The notes: a model not told the origin generated them from the sequence alone. 64,000 nucleotides of DNA from RGIG3013 sp045538935 (GCA_045538935.1 JAZQEI010000023.1:1-64000), one strand, 5' to 3'. Shown: positions 16,207 through 26,484, counted from the stretch's first letter. Numbers and translations: made by a program.

Positions 16207-17778
16207 TTATTTTTTGTAGTTATCGGGAAGGTCATTTTCAAACAAAACAACCGTTTTTGAATCGGTCATGTTTTGTAAAAGTTTTAATGCGTCGGCAAAG
16301 GTTTCGGCCACGTAAAAATTATTGGTGTTAAAGCCCGAGTCTTTAGCTGCAGTACTAAACGGTACGGCACGAGTTTTGCCAACGGCTATAATTATATCAC
16401 AAACCTTACTTGCGGCAAGACCTAAATTGTAGTTGCATTCGTATTCTCTATTGCCAAGCTCAACAAGTCCGGGTGTAACTATTATCTTTTTAAAGCCGTC
16501 AAAATTCTTTAAAACCTCTACTGCTTTAATGCTACCCTCAGGATTAGCATTGTAAGCATCGTCTATAAGTGTACTACCGTTTATAAAGCCCTTAAGCTCT
16601 AAACGGTGCTCTGTAGGTTTAAGTCTGCTAATTGCATAGGCAATATCTTTTATAGGAACATTCATATCATACGCCATACTCGCTGCCGCAAGTATGTTAA
16701 GAACATTAAACATTCCAAGTAATTTTGCCGAAACGCTTATGCGCTCACCCTTTAATACTAGGTCAAACTTAAGGCCAAAGCGGTCGGCAGAAATATTTTC
16801 TGCGCGGTATTCAAAATTCTTACTGGTTCCGTAAACCTTGTATGAGTCATTAGGATTTTGGGTAATATAATCTAAAATGTACTCATTATCGCCGTTAACA
16901 TATACATTACCGCCGTTTTTAATACATTCATCGGCTAACTCAAACTTAGTTTTAACAACATTGTTTATGTTTTTAAAGGTTTCTAAGTGTTGAGGACCAA
17001 TGCTTGTTATTATTGCATTTTGAGGTTTGGCAATTTGGCAGATTTCGTCTATATCGCCAACGTTTTTGGCACCCATTTCGCAAACAAAAACCTGAGTATC
17101 GTTTTTAAGCGACTCTCTAACCGTTCTTACAACACCCATAGGGGTATTATAGCTCTCTGGTGTGGTAACGGTATTATATTTTTCACTTAAAATGCGAGCC
17201 AAAATAAACTTTGTGCTTGTTTTACCGTAACTGCCGGTAACTCCAATTACCGACATATTATTTAAATCTCTTAAAATCTTTTTTGCCGAGCGTATATATG
17301 AGTTTGCTATGAGCTTTTCGGGAATATGGTTTAGTACTTTAACCAAAAATCCGCTAAGTACATTTACAAAGCTAAAAACAAAAATTAGTATAATCGGAAT
17401 ATTTGATTTTAAAACTATGCAGAGTATTAAAAGCAAGGCAAACACAATGCCAAGTGTAACATACATTCTTTTAATGCGCGCGGTAATAACTAAAGGCTTA
17501 ATTGATTTTTTCTGTAATGATATTTGACTTTTTATTTTTATAAGCGAAGCAACACATAAAACAAGCAAAACAATATCAAAACCTAAACTTAAAAAAAGTG
17601 ATGCTATGGCCGCTAATACAGCGCCAAAATAGGTGGCGGGCATATGGCTTTGCAAAACCCACTTGCCATATCTTTTTGCAAAATATGAGTTTTGCTGAAG
17701 CATTTGTGCTTGGCGTGTAAAGCCAAACATACCGCTTATAATTACACATATTGCGCTTAAAATTTGTAACAAACTCAA
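16207..17778 (-). CDS. murF: MurF-type Mur ligase with N-terminal membrane domain
   Basis: MurF adds D-Ala-D-Ala to UDP-MurNAc-tripeptide. Residues 170-523 form the Mur ligase: P-loop GVTGSYGKTSTKF (180-192), the MGAKNVGDIDEI region, the HRLELKG and DDAYNANPEG motifs of MurF, and the VTPGLVELG C-domain. The first 150 residues are unlike soluble MurF and contain about four hydrophobic helices (near 4-20, 50-80, 107-123, 127-148), placing the enzyme at the membrane. The N-terminal Mur substrate domain of classical MurF appears absent. Directly followed by ddl, which makes its dipeptide. A related membrane-anchored Mur-ligase-like function cannot be excluded. Confidence 0.85.
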   Translation of the reverse strand: MSLLQILSAICVIISGMFGFTRQAQMLQQNSYFAKRYGKWVLQSHMPATYFGAVLAAIASLFLSLGFDIVLLVLCVASLIKIKSQISLQKKSIKPLVITARIKRMYVTLGIVFALLLILCIVLKSNIPIILIFVFSFVNVLSGFLVKVLNHIPEKLIANSYIRSAKKILRDLNNMSVIGVTGSYGKTSTKFILARILSEKYNTVTTPESYNTPMGVVRTVRESLKNDTQVFVCEMGAKNVGDIDEICQIAKPQNAIITSIGPQHLETFKNINNVVKTKFELADECIKNGGNVYVNGDNEYILDYITQNPNDSYKVYGTSKNFEYRAENISADRFGLKFDLVLKGERISVSAKLLGMFNVLNILAAASMAYDMNVPIKDIAYAISRLKPTEHRLELKGFINGSTLIDDAYNANPEGSIKAVEVLKNFDGFKKIIVTPGLVELGNREYECNYNLGLAASKVCDIIIAVGKTRAVPFSTAAKDSGFNTNNFYVAETFADALKLLQNMTDSKTVVLFENDLPDNYKK

Positions 17779-17793
17779 ATTAATTACATCTCC

Positions 17794-18552
17794 TTACGGC
17801 AAAAAGCTGTTTAGTATAGCGTGCGCCTCAAAGGGCTTTTCAACAAACGAAAAGTGGCCAGTACCCTTTAATACACAAATTCCGCTGTCGGCTATTAACG
17901 ATTTTATTTTTTCACCGTCACAAAGCGGTGTTGCAGTGTCGTTATCACCCCAAATGAGTAGGGTAGAGGCCTTTATGTTTGGCAAAATATCGGTAAGGTC
18001 GGTGTTAACCAGACTTACCAGTGTTTTTCTTAAAACCTCGGGAGCGGCATTGTAATCGGCTGAACCAAAATGTTCACGAGCTTTTTGGAGCAAAGGCTCG
18101 GAGTGATTTTTTATGCCGGGAAGTGTTAAAACTGTTTTAATTGCTTTAAAACTTTTTTCCCTTGCTTTTTGCTTAAGGCTCTTTTTAGGAATAAGTCCCG
18201 CGCTGTCTATAAGCACTATTTTCTTTGGAGATACCATACCGCTACCTGTCATTTTTAAAATAACTCTACCGCCGTGCGAGTGACCAATCATAATAGGGTT
18301 ATTTAGATTTTGGCTTTTTATAAATTCTAAAACCAAGTTGCAGTAGTCGTCTAAGCTCCAAGGAGCGCTCATTGAGGGTGTTTTGCCGCAACCGGGAAAA
18401 TCTAATGCAAACAAACGGCACTTGTGCTTTAAGGCATTTACAACGCCCTTATATGCATCGGTAGAAGAGCCCCAACCGTGTAGCAATAACACGTCAGCGC
18501 CTTCACCCTCGACGATATAGTTTATGTCAATACCCATTAAATTTACTGTCAT
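17794..18552 (-). CDS. Alpha/beta hydrolase
   Basis: This 252-residue alpha/beta-hydrolase-fold protein has the oxyanion-hole segment LLHGWGSS, a nucleophile elbow GHSHGG with Ser92, an acidic residue in LIWGDNDTATPL and a catalytic His in GTGHFSF. It has no signal peptide. The lid (about 125-185) is Lys-rich. The substrate is unknown; esters or small amides are typical. It heads the minus-strand unit with murF (15-nt gap), which might suggest a cell-envelope substrate, but co-transcription alone is weak evidence. GGGGA precedes the ATG. Confidence 0.88.
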   Translation of the reverse strand: MTVNLMGIDINYIVEGEGADVLLLHGWGSSTDAYKGVVNALKHKCRLFALDFPGCGKTPSMSAPWSLDDYCNLVLEFIKSQNLNNPIMIGHSHGGRVILKMTGSGMVSPKKIVLIDSAGLIPKKSLKQKAREKSFKAIKTVLTLPGIKNHSEPLLQKAREHFGSADYNAAPEVLRKTLVSLVNTDLTDILPNIKASTLLIWGDNDTATPLCDGEKIKSLIADSGICVLKGTGHFSFVEKPFEAHAILNSFLP

Positions 18553-18810
18553 TTGTAAGTCCCCTAAAGGTATAATAAATTTCGCTATTTAAATATTATA
18601 CCAAAACTTACCGAAAAATAGAAGAGTTTTTTATAAAATATTTCTTTTTTATATATAGCGGGGGGTGTGTGAAAACAAAAAATATCCCCCAAAAATTTTG
18701 AAAAGCAAATTTATCAAAACTTTTATGGTTTACATAATACTGATTTTCTTTAATTTTCTTCACAAATATTATAATTTTTTGTAAATTTCCAAAAAATTCT
18801 ATAAAAATGC
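18553..18810. other. Intergenic region between divergent hydrolase and rpoB units
   Basis: No gene is visible. A TATAAT on the minus strand (18600-18595) with a poor -35 may drive the hydrolase-murF unit. GGGGGG near 18661 and CCCCC near 18688 could form a weak stem. The rest is A/T-rich and featureless. Confidence 0.5.
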
Positions 18811-18839
18811 TTGACTATTGCAAAGTAATCAATTATAAT
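18811..18839 (+). promoter_or_regulatory. Promoter of rpoBC
   Basis: TTGACT (18811-18816), 17-bp spacer, TATAAT (18834-18839). Transcription should start near 18846, giving a leader of about 140 nt. Confidence 0.8.
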
Positions 18840-18845
18840 TTGTAA

Positions 18846-18984
18846 TTACTTAAATGGGCGAATATGCGCTGTATCAATTACGGTTGACTCTTGAACGTGT
18901 AATTAAGCACTGCTTATTACCCTAAAAGCAATAAATTTAAGGGGACCTTAAAAGGCCACCGAAATTACGCTGAGGAGTGATTAA
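18846..18984 (+). promoter_or_regulatory. rpoB 5' leader
   Basis: The leader carries a possible hairpin with arms AATTAC (18876-18881) and GTAATT (18899-18904) and ends in TGAGGAGTGATTA before the ATG. I do not recognise an L10-type or other known leader motif. Confidence 0.4.
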
Positions 18985-21900
18985 ATGCCTAAAAAGCAAC
19001 CGGCTATGGTAAAGCCAGTACAGTACGGCAAAAACACACGAATGAGTTTTTCGAAAATCGATGAAGTTATCGATATGCCTAACCTTATCGAAATTCAAAA
19101 AGACTCGTACAAATGGTTTGTCGAGGAAGGACTAAAAGAAGTCTTTGAAGACATGTCATCTATTACCGATTACACAGGTAATTTGGTGCTTGACTTTATT
19201 GACTACCGCCTTGACGAAAAGCCTAAGTATGATGTTGCAGAGTGTAAAACTCGTGACACAACCTATGCTGCTCCCTTACGCGTGCGCGCACGTTTAATGA
19301 ATCAGGAGACAGGCGAGATTAAAGAGAGCGAAGTGTTTATGGGCGATTTCCCGCTTATGACACAGTCGGGCACCTTTGTTATTAACGGTGCAGAGCGCGC
19401 AATAGTATCTCAGTTAGTACGTTCTCCGGGCGCATATTACGACGTAAAGCAAGAAGAAAAAACAGGTAAAAAACTTTATTCTTCTACCATAATTCCTAAT
19501 CGCGGTGCTTGGCTTGAGTACGAAGGCGATATGAATGATGTTGTTTGGGTAAGAATTGATAAAAACCGCAAATTACCTATCACAACATTTATTCGTTCGT
19601 TAGGCTATTCTACCAATGAGCAGATTTTAGAATTATTAGGTGAAGATGTATCGGTTTTTGCTACATTTGATAAAGATACAACCACCAACACAGACGATGC
19701 TCTTATAGAAGTATATAAAAAGCTTCGTCCGGGTGAACCTGCAACCGTAGAAGGCGCATCAAACCACATTAACCAATTGTTCTTTGATGCCAGAAGATAT
19801 GATCTTTCTAAGGTTGGTAGATATAAATACAATAAAAAGCTAGCTATTGCCAAGCGTATAAACGGCAGAGTATTAGAGCGTCCGGTTGCAGATCCTTTAA
19901 CTGGTGAGCTTATTGCCGAAGCAGGCGAGCTTATTAATTACGAAAAGGCTCTTGAAATTCAAAGCAAGGGCGTTAGCGAGGTATATCTTGATGTTACCGA
20001 TAACGAAGGCAACAAGTCGGTAGTTAAGGTAATATCTAACGGAATGGTAGATATTAAAGATTACGTAAGCTACGATTTATCTGACCTTAAGATAAACGAG
20101 CTTGTTAGCTTTAATGTTTTAAAAGAAATACTTGAGAATAATCATACCGAAGAAGACGTAAAGGCTGCAATAGCAGAAAATATTGATGCCCTTATTCCTA
20201 AATTTATTACAATTGAGGATATTATTGCATCGGTAAGCTATTATATAGGTTTAACACACGGTATTGGCAATGTAGACGATATCGACCATTTAGGTAACCG
20301 TCGTATTCGTTCCGTAGGCGAACTTTTACAGAACCAATTTAGAATTGGTTTTGCCAGAATGGAAAGAGTAGTAAGAGATAAAATGACCTTACAGGCTCAA
20401 GATGGTGATAACGTAACACCGCAGTCACTTATAAATATACGTCCTGTGGTTGCTGCAATTAAAGAGTTCTTTGGTTCTTCACCACTTTCGCAGTTTATGG
20501 ACCAAACCAACCCGCTTTCTGAGCTTACACATAAGCGTCGTCTTTCTGCTTTAGGTCCTGGCGGTCTTTCTAGAGATAGAGCATCGTTCGAGGTTCGTGA
20601 CGTTCACTATACCCACTACGGCCGTATGTGTCCTATCGAGACACCGGAAGGTCCTAACATTGGTCTTATATCTTATCTTGCAACATTTGCTAAGATAAAC
20701 GAGTACGGCTTTATTCAAGCTCCCTTTAGAAAGGTAGATAAATTAACCGGTAAGGTTCTAGATGAAGTTGTTTATATGACTGCCGACGAAGAGGACGATT
20801 TTGTTGTTGCTCAGGCTAACGAGCCGCTTGATAAAGACGGTCACTTTGTAAATGCAAAGGTTAATGCACGTTACCGCGACTCATTCTTAGAAACAGAAGC
20901 TAAGAATGTAGACTATATGGACGTATCGCCTAAAATGGTAGTATCGGTAGCAACCGCTATGATACCCTTCCTTGAAAACGACGATACCAACCGTGCACTA
21001 ATGGGCTCTAACATGCAGAAGCAGGCTGTTCCGCTTCTTAGAACCGAAAATCCAATTGTTGGTACCGGTATGGAATACAAAGCAGCACTCGATTCGGGCG
21101 TTGTTGTTCTTGCTAAAAATGCAGGTACTGTATCTTATGTATCGGCAAATAAAATTACAGTTAAAACCGATTCAGGCGAAATTGATGAGTACGAGCTTAT
21201 TAAGTTTATGCGCTCTAACCATGCAACCTGTATCGACCAAAAGCCTATAGTTAGTGTTGGCCAAAGAATTGAAGCAGGTGAGGTTATTGCCGACGGTCCT
21301 GCAACAAAGAACGGTGAAATAAGTCTTGGTAAGAATGCTCTTATCGGCTTTATGACCTGGGAAGGCTACAACTACGAGGACGCTGTTCTTATTAATGAAA
21401 AATTAGTAAGAGAAGATATGTATACATCTATTCATATCGAAGAGTTCGAGTTAGAAGCTCGTGATACCAAGCTTGGTCCAGAAGAAATCACGCGTGATAT
21501 TCCCAACGTTGGTGAAGATGCACTTAAAGATTTAGACGAGCGCGGTATTATTCGCATTGGTGCAGAGGTTACCAGTGGTGATATATTAGTAGGTAAGGTT
21601 ACACCTAAGGGCGAATCCGAGCTTACTGCAGAAGAAAGATTACTTCGTGCTATATTCGGTGAAAAGGCAAGAGAGGTTAGAGATACTTCTCTAAGAGTTC
21701 CGCACGGTGAATACGGTACGGTTGTTGACGTTAAGGTGTTCTCTCGTGAGAATTCGTCAGAATTAAGCCCTGGCGTAAACTTGGTTGTACGTTGCTATAT
21801 AGCACAAAAGCGTAAGATATCTGTGGGCGATAAAATGGCCGGCCGTCACGGTAATAAGGGTGTTGTATCTAGAATACTCCCCTCAGAAGATATGCCATTC

Positions 21901-22764
21901 TTACCAGACGGTACTCCACTTGATATCGTATTAAACCCACTCGGCGTTCCGTCACGTATGAATATCGGTCAGGTACTTGAAGTTCACCTAGGCTATGCCG
22001 CAAAGGCATTAGGCTGGAACATTTGCACACCCGTTTTTGATGGTGCGCACGAAGCCGATATTAGAGAATGCTTTGCTTTAGCAGAGGCAGGCAGAGAAGA
22101 ACATCCTAACAAAGATACTGCAAAGATCGACTTCTCTAAAATACCTATGTGCGAGCATGCAAAAACTCAGTTGTTCGACGGTAGAACAGGTGAGCCGTTT
22201 GATAATTTAGTAACCGTTGGTTATATGTATTATCTTAAACTGCATCACCTTGTAGATGATAAGATTCACGCCCGTTCCACAGGTCCGTACTCACTTGTTA
22301 CTCAACAGCCTCTTGGCGGTAAAGCACAGTTCGGCGGACAGCGTTTTGGTGAAATGGAAGTTTGGGCACTTGAAGCATATGGTGCAGCTTACACACTACA
22401 AGAAATTCTTACTGTTAAGTCCGACGATGTTGTTGGTAGAGTTAAGACCTACGAGGCAATCGTTAAGGGTGAGAACGTACCGCAAGCGGGTGTTCCTGAA
22501 TCCTTTAAGGTTCTTATTAAAGAACTTCAGTCTTTAGGATTAGATGTTAAGGTGCTCGATAAGGATAACGAAGAAATCGACCTCCGTCAGACATTTGATG
22601 ATGATGACGGCATAGGCTTGGTGCCCGCAAACTACGAAGAAGAAGCAGCCGGTACCGATGCAGGCGATTTTGATGGATTTACATTCCAAGACGAGCAGGG
22701 CGAAGATATAGTAGTAGAAAACAACGATTCTTACTATTATAACGACGAAGACGATAAAATTTAA
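18985..22764 (+). CDS. rpoB: RNA polymerase beta subunit
   Basis: This is the catalytic-core subunit that forms the DNA channel and the rifamycin pocket. It is full length at 1259 residues. The rifampicin region reads SSPLSQFMDQTNPLSELTHK then RRLSALGPGG; residues equivalent to E. coli Q513, D516, H526 and S531 are wild type, which predicts sensitivity. The residue equivalent to Q510 is Pro. The later blocks GDKMAGRHGNKGVVS and GGKAQFGGQRFGEMEVWALE are conserved. The C-terminus carries a long acidic tail (residues after about 1205). rpoC follows after 17 nt. Confidence 0.98.
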   Translation: MPKKQPAMVKPVQYGKNTRMSFSKIDEVIDMPNLIEIQKDSYKWFVEEGLKEVFEDMSSITDYTGNLVLDFIDYRLDEKPKYDVAECKTRDTTYAAPLRVRARLMNQETGEIKESEVFMGDFPLMTQSGTFVINGAERAIVSQLVRSPGAYYDVKQEEKTGKKLYSSTIIPNRGAWLEYEGDMNDVVWVRIDKNRKLPITTFIRSLGYSTNEQILELLGEDVSVFATFDKDTTTNTDDALIEVYKKLRPGEPATVEGASNHINQLFFDARRYDLSKVGRYKYNKKLAIAKRINGRVLERPVADPLTGELIAEAGELINYEKALEIQSKGVSEVYLDVTDNEGNKSVVKVISNGMVDIKDYVSYDLSDLKINELVSFNVLKEILENNHTEEDVKAAIAENIDALIPKFITIEDIIASVSYYIGLTHGIGNVDDIDHLGNRRIRSVGELLQNQFRIGFARMERVVRDKMTLQAQDGDNVTPQSLINIRPVVAAIKEFFGSSPLSQFMDQTNPLSELTHKRRLSALGPGGLSRDRASFEVRDVHYTHYGRMCPIETPEGPNIGLISYLATFAKINEYGFIQAPFRKVDKLTGKVLDEVVYMTADEEDDFVVAQANEPLDKDGHFVNAKVNARYRDSFLETEAKNVDYMDVSPKMVVSVATAMIPFLENDDTNRALMGSNMQKQAVPLLRTENPIVGTGMEYKAALDSGVVVLAKNAGTVSYVSANKITVKTDSGEIDEYELIKFMRSNHATCIDQKPIVSVGQRIEAGEVIADGPATKNGEISLGKNALIGFMTWEGYNYEDAVLINEKLVREDMYTSIHIEEFELEARDTKLGPEEITRDIPNVGEDALKDLDERGIIRIGAEVTSGDILVGKVTPKGESELTAEERLLRAIFGEKAREVRDTSLRVPHGEYGTVVDVKVFSRENSSELSPGVNLVVRCYIAQKRKISVGDKMAGRHGNKGVVSRILPSEDMPFLPDGTPLDIVLNPLGVPSRMNIGQVLEVHLGYAAKALGWNICTPVFDGAHEADIRECFALAEAGREEHPNKDTAKIDFSKIPMCEHAKTQLFDGRTGEPFDNLVTVGYMYYLKLHHLVDDKIHARSTGPYSLVTQQPLGGKAQFGGQRFGEMEVWALEAYGAAYTLQEILTVKSDDVVGRVKTYEAIVKGENVPQAGVPESFKVLIKELQSLGLDVKVLDKDNEEIDLRQTFDDDDGIGLVPANYEEEAAGTDAGDFDGFTFQDEQGEDIVVENNDSYYYNDEDDKI

Positions 22765-22781
22765 GTTGTGGAGGAGAGCAA

Positions 22782-25700
22782 ATGGAAGGTATTGAGTTTG
22801 AATCAATTAAAATAGGCCTGGCGTCTCCTGAACAAGTCAGAAGCTGGTCACACGGGGAAGTAACAAAACCCGAAACAATAAACTACAGAACCCTAAAGCC
22901 CGAAACAGGCGGTCTTTTCTGCGAGCGTATTTTTGGTCCCCAAAAGGACTGGGAGTGCCACTGCGGAAAGTACAAGCGTATACGTTATAAGGGCAAGGTT
23001 TGCGAACGTTGCGGTGTTGAAGTAACCAGAGCAAAGGTTCGTCGCGAGCGTATGGGTACCATAGAGCTTGCTGCACCCGTTTCGCATATTTGGTATTTTA
23101 AAACTATTCCCTCGCGCATGGGCTTAGTGCTCGATATCACCCCTAAGGCGCTTGAGCAGGTGCTTTATTTCTCGCAGTACATTGTAACCGACCCAGGTAC
23201 AACCCCGCTTGAGAAAAAGCAGCTCTTAACCGAGAAAATGTATAGGGATATGCGCGAAAAATATGAGGACGATTTTAAAGCCGGCATGGGCGCAGAGGCT
23301 ATTAAAGAGCTTCTTTGTGAAATCGACCTTGAAGAGACTTGTGCGCAGTTACGCGAAGAGCTTGAATCTGCAACCGGTCAAAAGAGAGCCAGAATCTTTA
23401 AGCGTTTAGAGGTTTTAGATGCATTTAGAAAGTCTGGCAACCGTCCTGAATGGATGATTTTAGACGTTATTCCGGTTATTCCGCCCGATATTAGACCAAT
23501 GGTTCAGTTAGATGGCGGCAGATTTGCTACATCTGACCTTAACGATCTTTACAGAAGAGTTATTAACCGTAATAACCGTTTAAAGAGACTTTTAGAGCTT
23601 GGCGCTCCCGATATCATTGTAAGAAACGAAAAGAGAATGCTTCAAGAAGCAGTTGATGCTCTTATAGATAACGGACGTCGTGGCAAGCCTGTTACAGGCC
23701 CCAACAACAGAGCATTAAAATCTCTGTCTGATATGTTAAAGGGTAAGCAAGGACGCTTTAGACAGAACCTACTCGGTAAACGTGTTGACTATTCCGGACG
23801 TTCGGTTATAGTTGTAGGTCCTGAGCTTAAAATGTATCAGTGCGGTTTACCTAAAGAAATGGCTTTAGAGCTCTTTAAACCATTTGTTATGAAGAGCCTT
23901 GTAGAAAAGGGCTCGGTAACAAACATTAAAACAGCACGTAAGGTAGTTGAACGAGCAGGCACAGAGGTTTGGGATTCTTTAGAAAAGGTTATTAAAGAGC
24001 ATCCGGTACTATTAAACCGTGCTCCTACACTTCACCGTTTAGGTATTCAGGCATTTGAGCCGGTACTTGTAGAAGGTAAAGCCCTTAAACTTCATCCGCT
24101 TGTATGTACCGCTTACAACGCCGACTTCGACGGCGACCAAATGGCTGTTCACGTACCGCTCTCGGCAGAGGCACAAGCAGAAGCAAGATTCTTAATGCTT
24201 GCTGCTAATAACTTGCTTAAACCCTCTGATGGTAAGCCTGTTGCTGTTCCTACACAAGACATGGTTTTAGGTTCTTACTATTTAACCATTGTTAAGGCTG
24301 ATGAACCCGGAACAAACAAGGTATTTAGAGATAAAAACGAAGCTATTATGGCTTACCAAGACGGCGTTATAGGCTTACACGCTCCTATTCGTGTTCGTTT
24401 TGAAAAGGAAGTAGACGGCGTTAAGAAATCGGCACTTGTTTGGTGTACAGTAGGCTTTATAATCTTTAACGAGTCTATTCCGCAAGATTTAGGCTTTGTT
24501 GACAGAACCGATCCTAAGCATGAGTTCGATTTAGAGATTTGCTTCTCTCTAAAGGACGAAAATGCTATAAAGGTTGAAAGCAACGATGACATTATTCAAA
24601 ACAAGGTTGGCAAAAAGCAGCTTGGTAAAATTATTGATAAATGCATTATCAATAAAAATACAAGTGAAGCCGCTATTGTTCTTGATAATATTAAGGCTAC
24701 AGGCTTTAAATATTCTACAAAGGGCGCTATTACTGTTGCTGTTATAGATGCAGTAATTCCTGAAGCAAAGCAAGAAATCATAAAAGAATCTGAACGCCAA
24801 ATTGACGAGATTAATAAGCAGTATCGCCGCGGATTTATGGATAATTCCGAGCGTAGCCGCCATGTAATCGAAATTTGGAACAAAGCTACCGAAGATGTTG
24901 CTGATGAGCTTAAAGATAACCTTGATGAGTTCAACCCCATTTATATGATGGCAGACTCTGGTGCTCGTGGTTCTATGAGCCAGATTCGTCAGCTTGCCGG
25001 TATGCGTGGTCTTATTACTAACACAGCAGGTAAGGTTATTGAGGTTCCCATTCGTGCTAACTACCGTGAAGGTCTTAACGTTTTAGAGTACTTTATTTCT
25101 TCACGTGGTGCTCGTAAAGGTCTAGCAGATACTGCTTTAAGAACTGCTGACTCCGGTTACCTAACAAGAAGACTTGTTGATGTATCGCAAGATGTTATTA
25201 TCCGTGATGACGACTGCGGCACAACCGAAGGCTTTATTGTTAAAGACATTAAAGACGGTAGCCAAGTTATCGAACCTTTAAAGGAACGTTTAGTTGGCAG
25301 ATATTTGCTTAACGATTATGTAAGCGAGAAAACCGGCGAGGTTTTGGTTGATAACCAACACATTATCACCGATTCCGATGCCGATAAGATTATTGCTGAC
25401 GGCGCAAGTGAGGTTGCAATTCGTTCTATATTAAACTGCCGTTGCTATCACGGCGTATGTAAGAAGTGCTACGGCTCTAACCTAGCAACAGGTAAGGCAG
25501 TAACCGTAGGCGAAGCAGTTGGTATCGTTGCTGCTCAGTCCATTGGTGAACCCGGTACACAGCTTACAATGCGTACCTTCCATACAGGTGGTATCGCATC
25601 TACCGAAGATATTACTCAAGGTCTTCCCAGAGTTGAAGAGCTCTTTGAAGCCAGACGTCCTAAGCGTTGCGGTCTTATTGCTAAAATTGGCGGTAGGGTA

Positions 25701-26393
25701 AGCATCGTAGAAGAAAGAAAGAGTAATGTAATAGTAATTACCGATAATGAGAATGCTAACGAAGAAAAGGTTGCAATTCCTTACGGAGTTCATCCGCTTG
25801 TAGTTGATGGTGATTACGTAAATGCAGGTGACCTATTAATTCCAGGTTCTAAGCATCCGCAGGATATCTTAGAGGCTATGGGTGAAGAGGCTGTTCAAGA
25901 ATACATCATTGCCGAAATTCAATTAGCTTATAGAATGCAGGCTGTTGATATTAACGATAAGCACGTTGAAGTTATTATTAGACAAATGATGCGCAAGCTT
26001 AAGATCACCGAGCCCGGCAGTACTTCGCTACTCTTAAATTCACTTTATGAGCGTGAGGAAGTATACAAGGCCAACGATGAAATTAATGCTAGAATAGCTG
26101 CTGGCGAAGAAGGTTTAACGCCTGCAAGCTATGAACCTGCATTACTTGGTATTACAAAGGCATCTTTAGCAACCGAATCATTCCTTTCTGCTGCATCCTT
26201 CCAAGAAACTACCAGAGTTCTAACCGATGCCGCTATTAAGGGTAAGGTTGACCCGTTATTCGGTCTTAAAGAAAATGTTATTATCGGTAAGCTTGTACCT
26301 GCAGGTACCGGTTTAAGAAGCGCATTAGGTGCTGACGATGATGACCAAACAGAAGAAACCTTTGTATCGGTAGATGAAAACAACGCCATTTAA
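22782..26393 (+). CDS. rpoC: RNA polymerase beta' subunit
   Basis: This 1203-residue subunit holds the polymerase active site: NADFDGDQM (about 446-454) with the three Mg-binding aspartates. The N-terminal zinc ribbon is CHCGKYKRIRYKGKVCERCG (about 58-78). The second zinc site uses a Cys near 815 and CRCYHGVCKKC (about 886-896). The trigger loop region (MRTFHTGGIA) and bridge-helix region are intact. It lacks the large lineage-specific inserts of some bacteria, as usual for Firmicutes. GAGGAG precedes the ATG. It is co-transcribed with rpoB; the rpsL block has its own promoter. Confidence 0.98.
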   Translation: MEGIEFESIKIGLASPEQVRSWSHGEVTKPETINYRTLKPETGGLFCERIFGPQKDWECHCGKYKRIRYKGKVCERCGVEVTRAKVRRERMGTIELAAPVSHIWYFKTIPSRMGLVLDITPKALEQVLYFSQYIVTDPGTTPLEKKQLLTEKMYRDMREKYEDDFKAGMGAEAIKELLCEIDLEETCAQLREELESATGQKRARIFKRLEVLDAFRKSGNRPEWMILDVIPVIPPDIRPMVQLDGGRFATSDLNDLYRRVINRNNRLKRLLELGAPDIIVRNEKRMLQEAVDALIDNGRRGKPVTGPNNRALKSLSDMLKGKQGRFRQNLLGKRVDYSGRSVIVVGPELKMYQCGLPKEMALELFKPFVMKSLVEKGSVTNIKTARKVVERAGTEVWDSLEKVIKEHPVLLNRAPTLHRLGIQAFEPVLVEGKALKLHPLVCTAYNADFDGDQMAVHVPLSAEAQAEARFLMLAANNLLKPSDGKPVAVPTQDMVLGSYYLTIVKADEPGTNKVFRDKNEAIMAYQDGVIGLHAPIRVRFEKEVDGVKKSALVWCTVGFIIFNESIPQDLGFVDRTDPKHEFDLEICFSLKDENAIKVESNDDIIQNKVGKKQLGKIIDKCIINKNTSEAAIVLDNIKATGFKYSTKGAITVAVIDAVIPEAKQEIIKESERQIDEINKQYRRGFMDNSERSRHVIEIWNKATEDVADELKDNLDEFNPIYMMADSGARGSMSQIRQLAGMRGLITNTAGKVIEVPIRANYREGLNVLEYFISSRGARKGLADTALRTADSGYLTRRLVDVSQDVIIRDDDCGTTEGFIVKDIKDGSQVIEPLKERLVGRYLLNDYVSEKTGEVLVDNQHIITDSDADKIIADGASEVAIRSILNCRCYHGVCKKCYGSNLATGKAVTVGEAVGIVAAQSIGEPGTQLTMRTFHTGGIASTEDITQGLPRVEELFEARRPKRCGLIAKIGGRVSIVEERKSNVIVITDNENANEEKVAIPYGVHPLVVDGDYVNAGDLLIPGSKHPQDILEAMGEEAVQEYIIAEIQLAYRMQAVDINDKHVEVIIRQMMRKLKITEPGSTSLLLNSLYEREEVYKANDEINARIAAGEEGLTPASYEPALLGITKASLATESFLSAASFQETTRVLTDAAIKGKVDPLFGLKENVIIGKLVPAGTGLRSALGADDDDQTEETFVSVDENNAI

Positions 26394-26402
26394 AAATAGG
26401 TG

Positions 26403-26431
26403 TTGACAATAGCAAATATTAGTGATATTAT
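26403..26431 (+). promoter_or_regulatory. Promoter of the rpsL-rpsG-fusA block
   Basis: TTGACA (26403-26408), 17-bp spacer, TATTAT (26426-26431), 10 nt after the rpoC stop. Confidence 0.8.
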
Positions 26432-26484
26432 TTGTTATTGTGTGGGCTTATGTAAAATTTGCCTATATTATGTGTAATATATTA

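Noticed and set aside
18846..18984. An L10-type ribosomal protein leader before rpoB
   Set aside because: rplJ and rplL are not here, and the leader does not show the L10 binding architecture.
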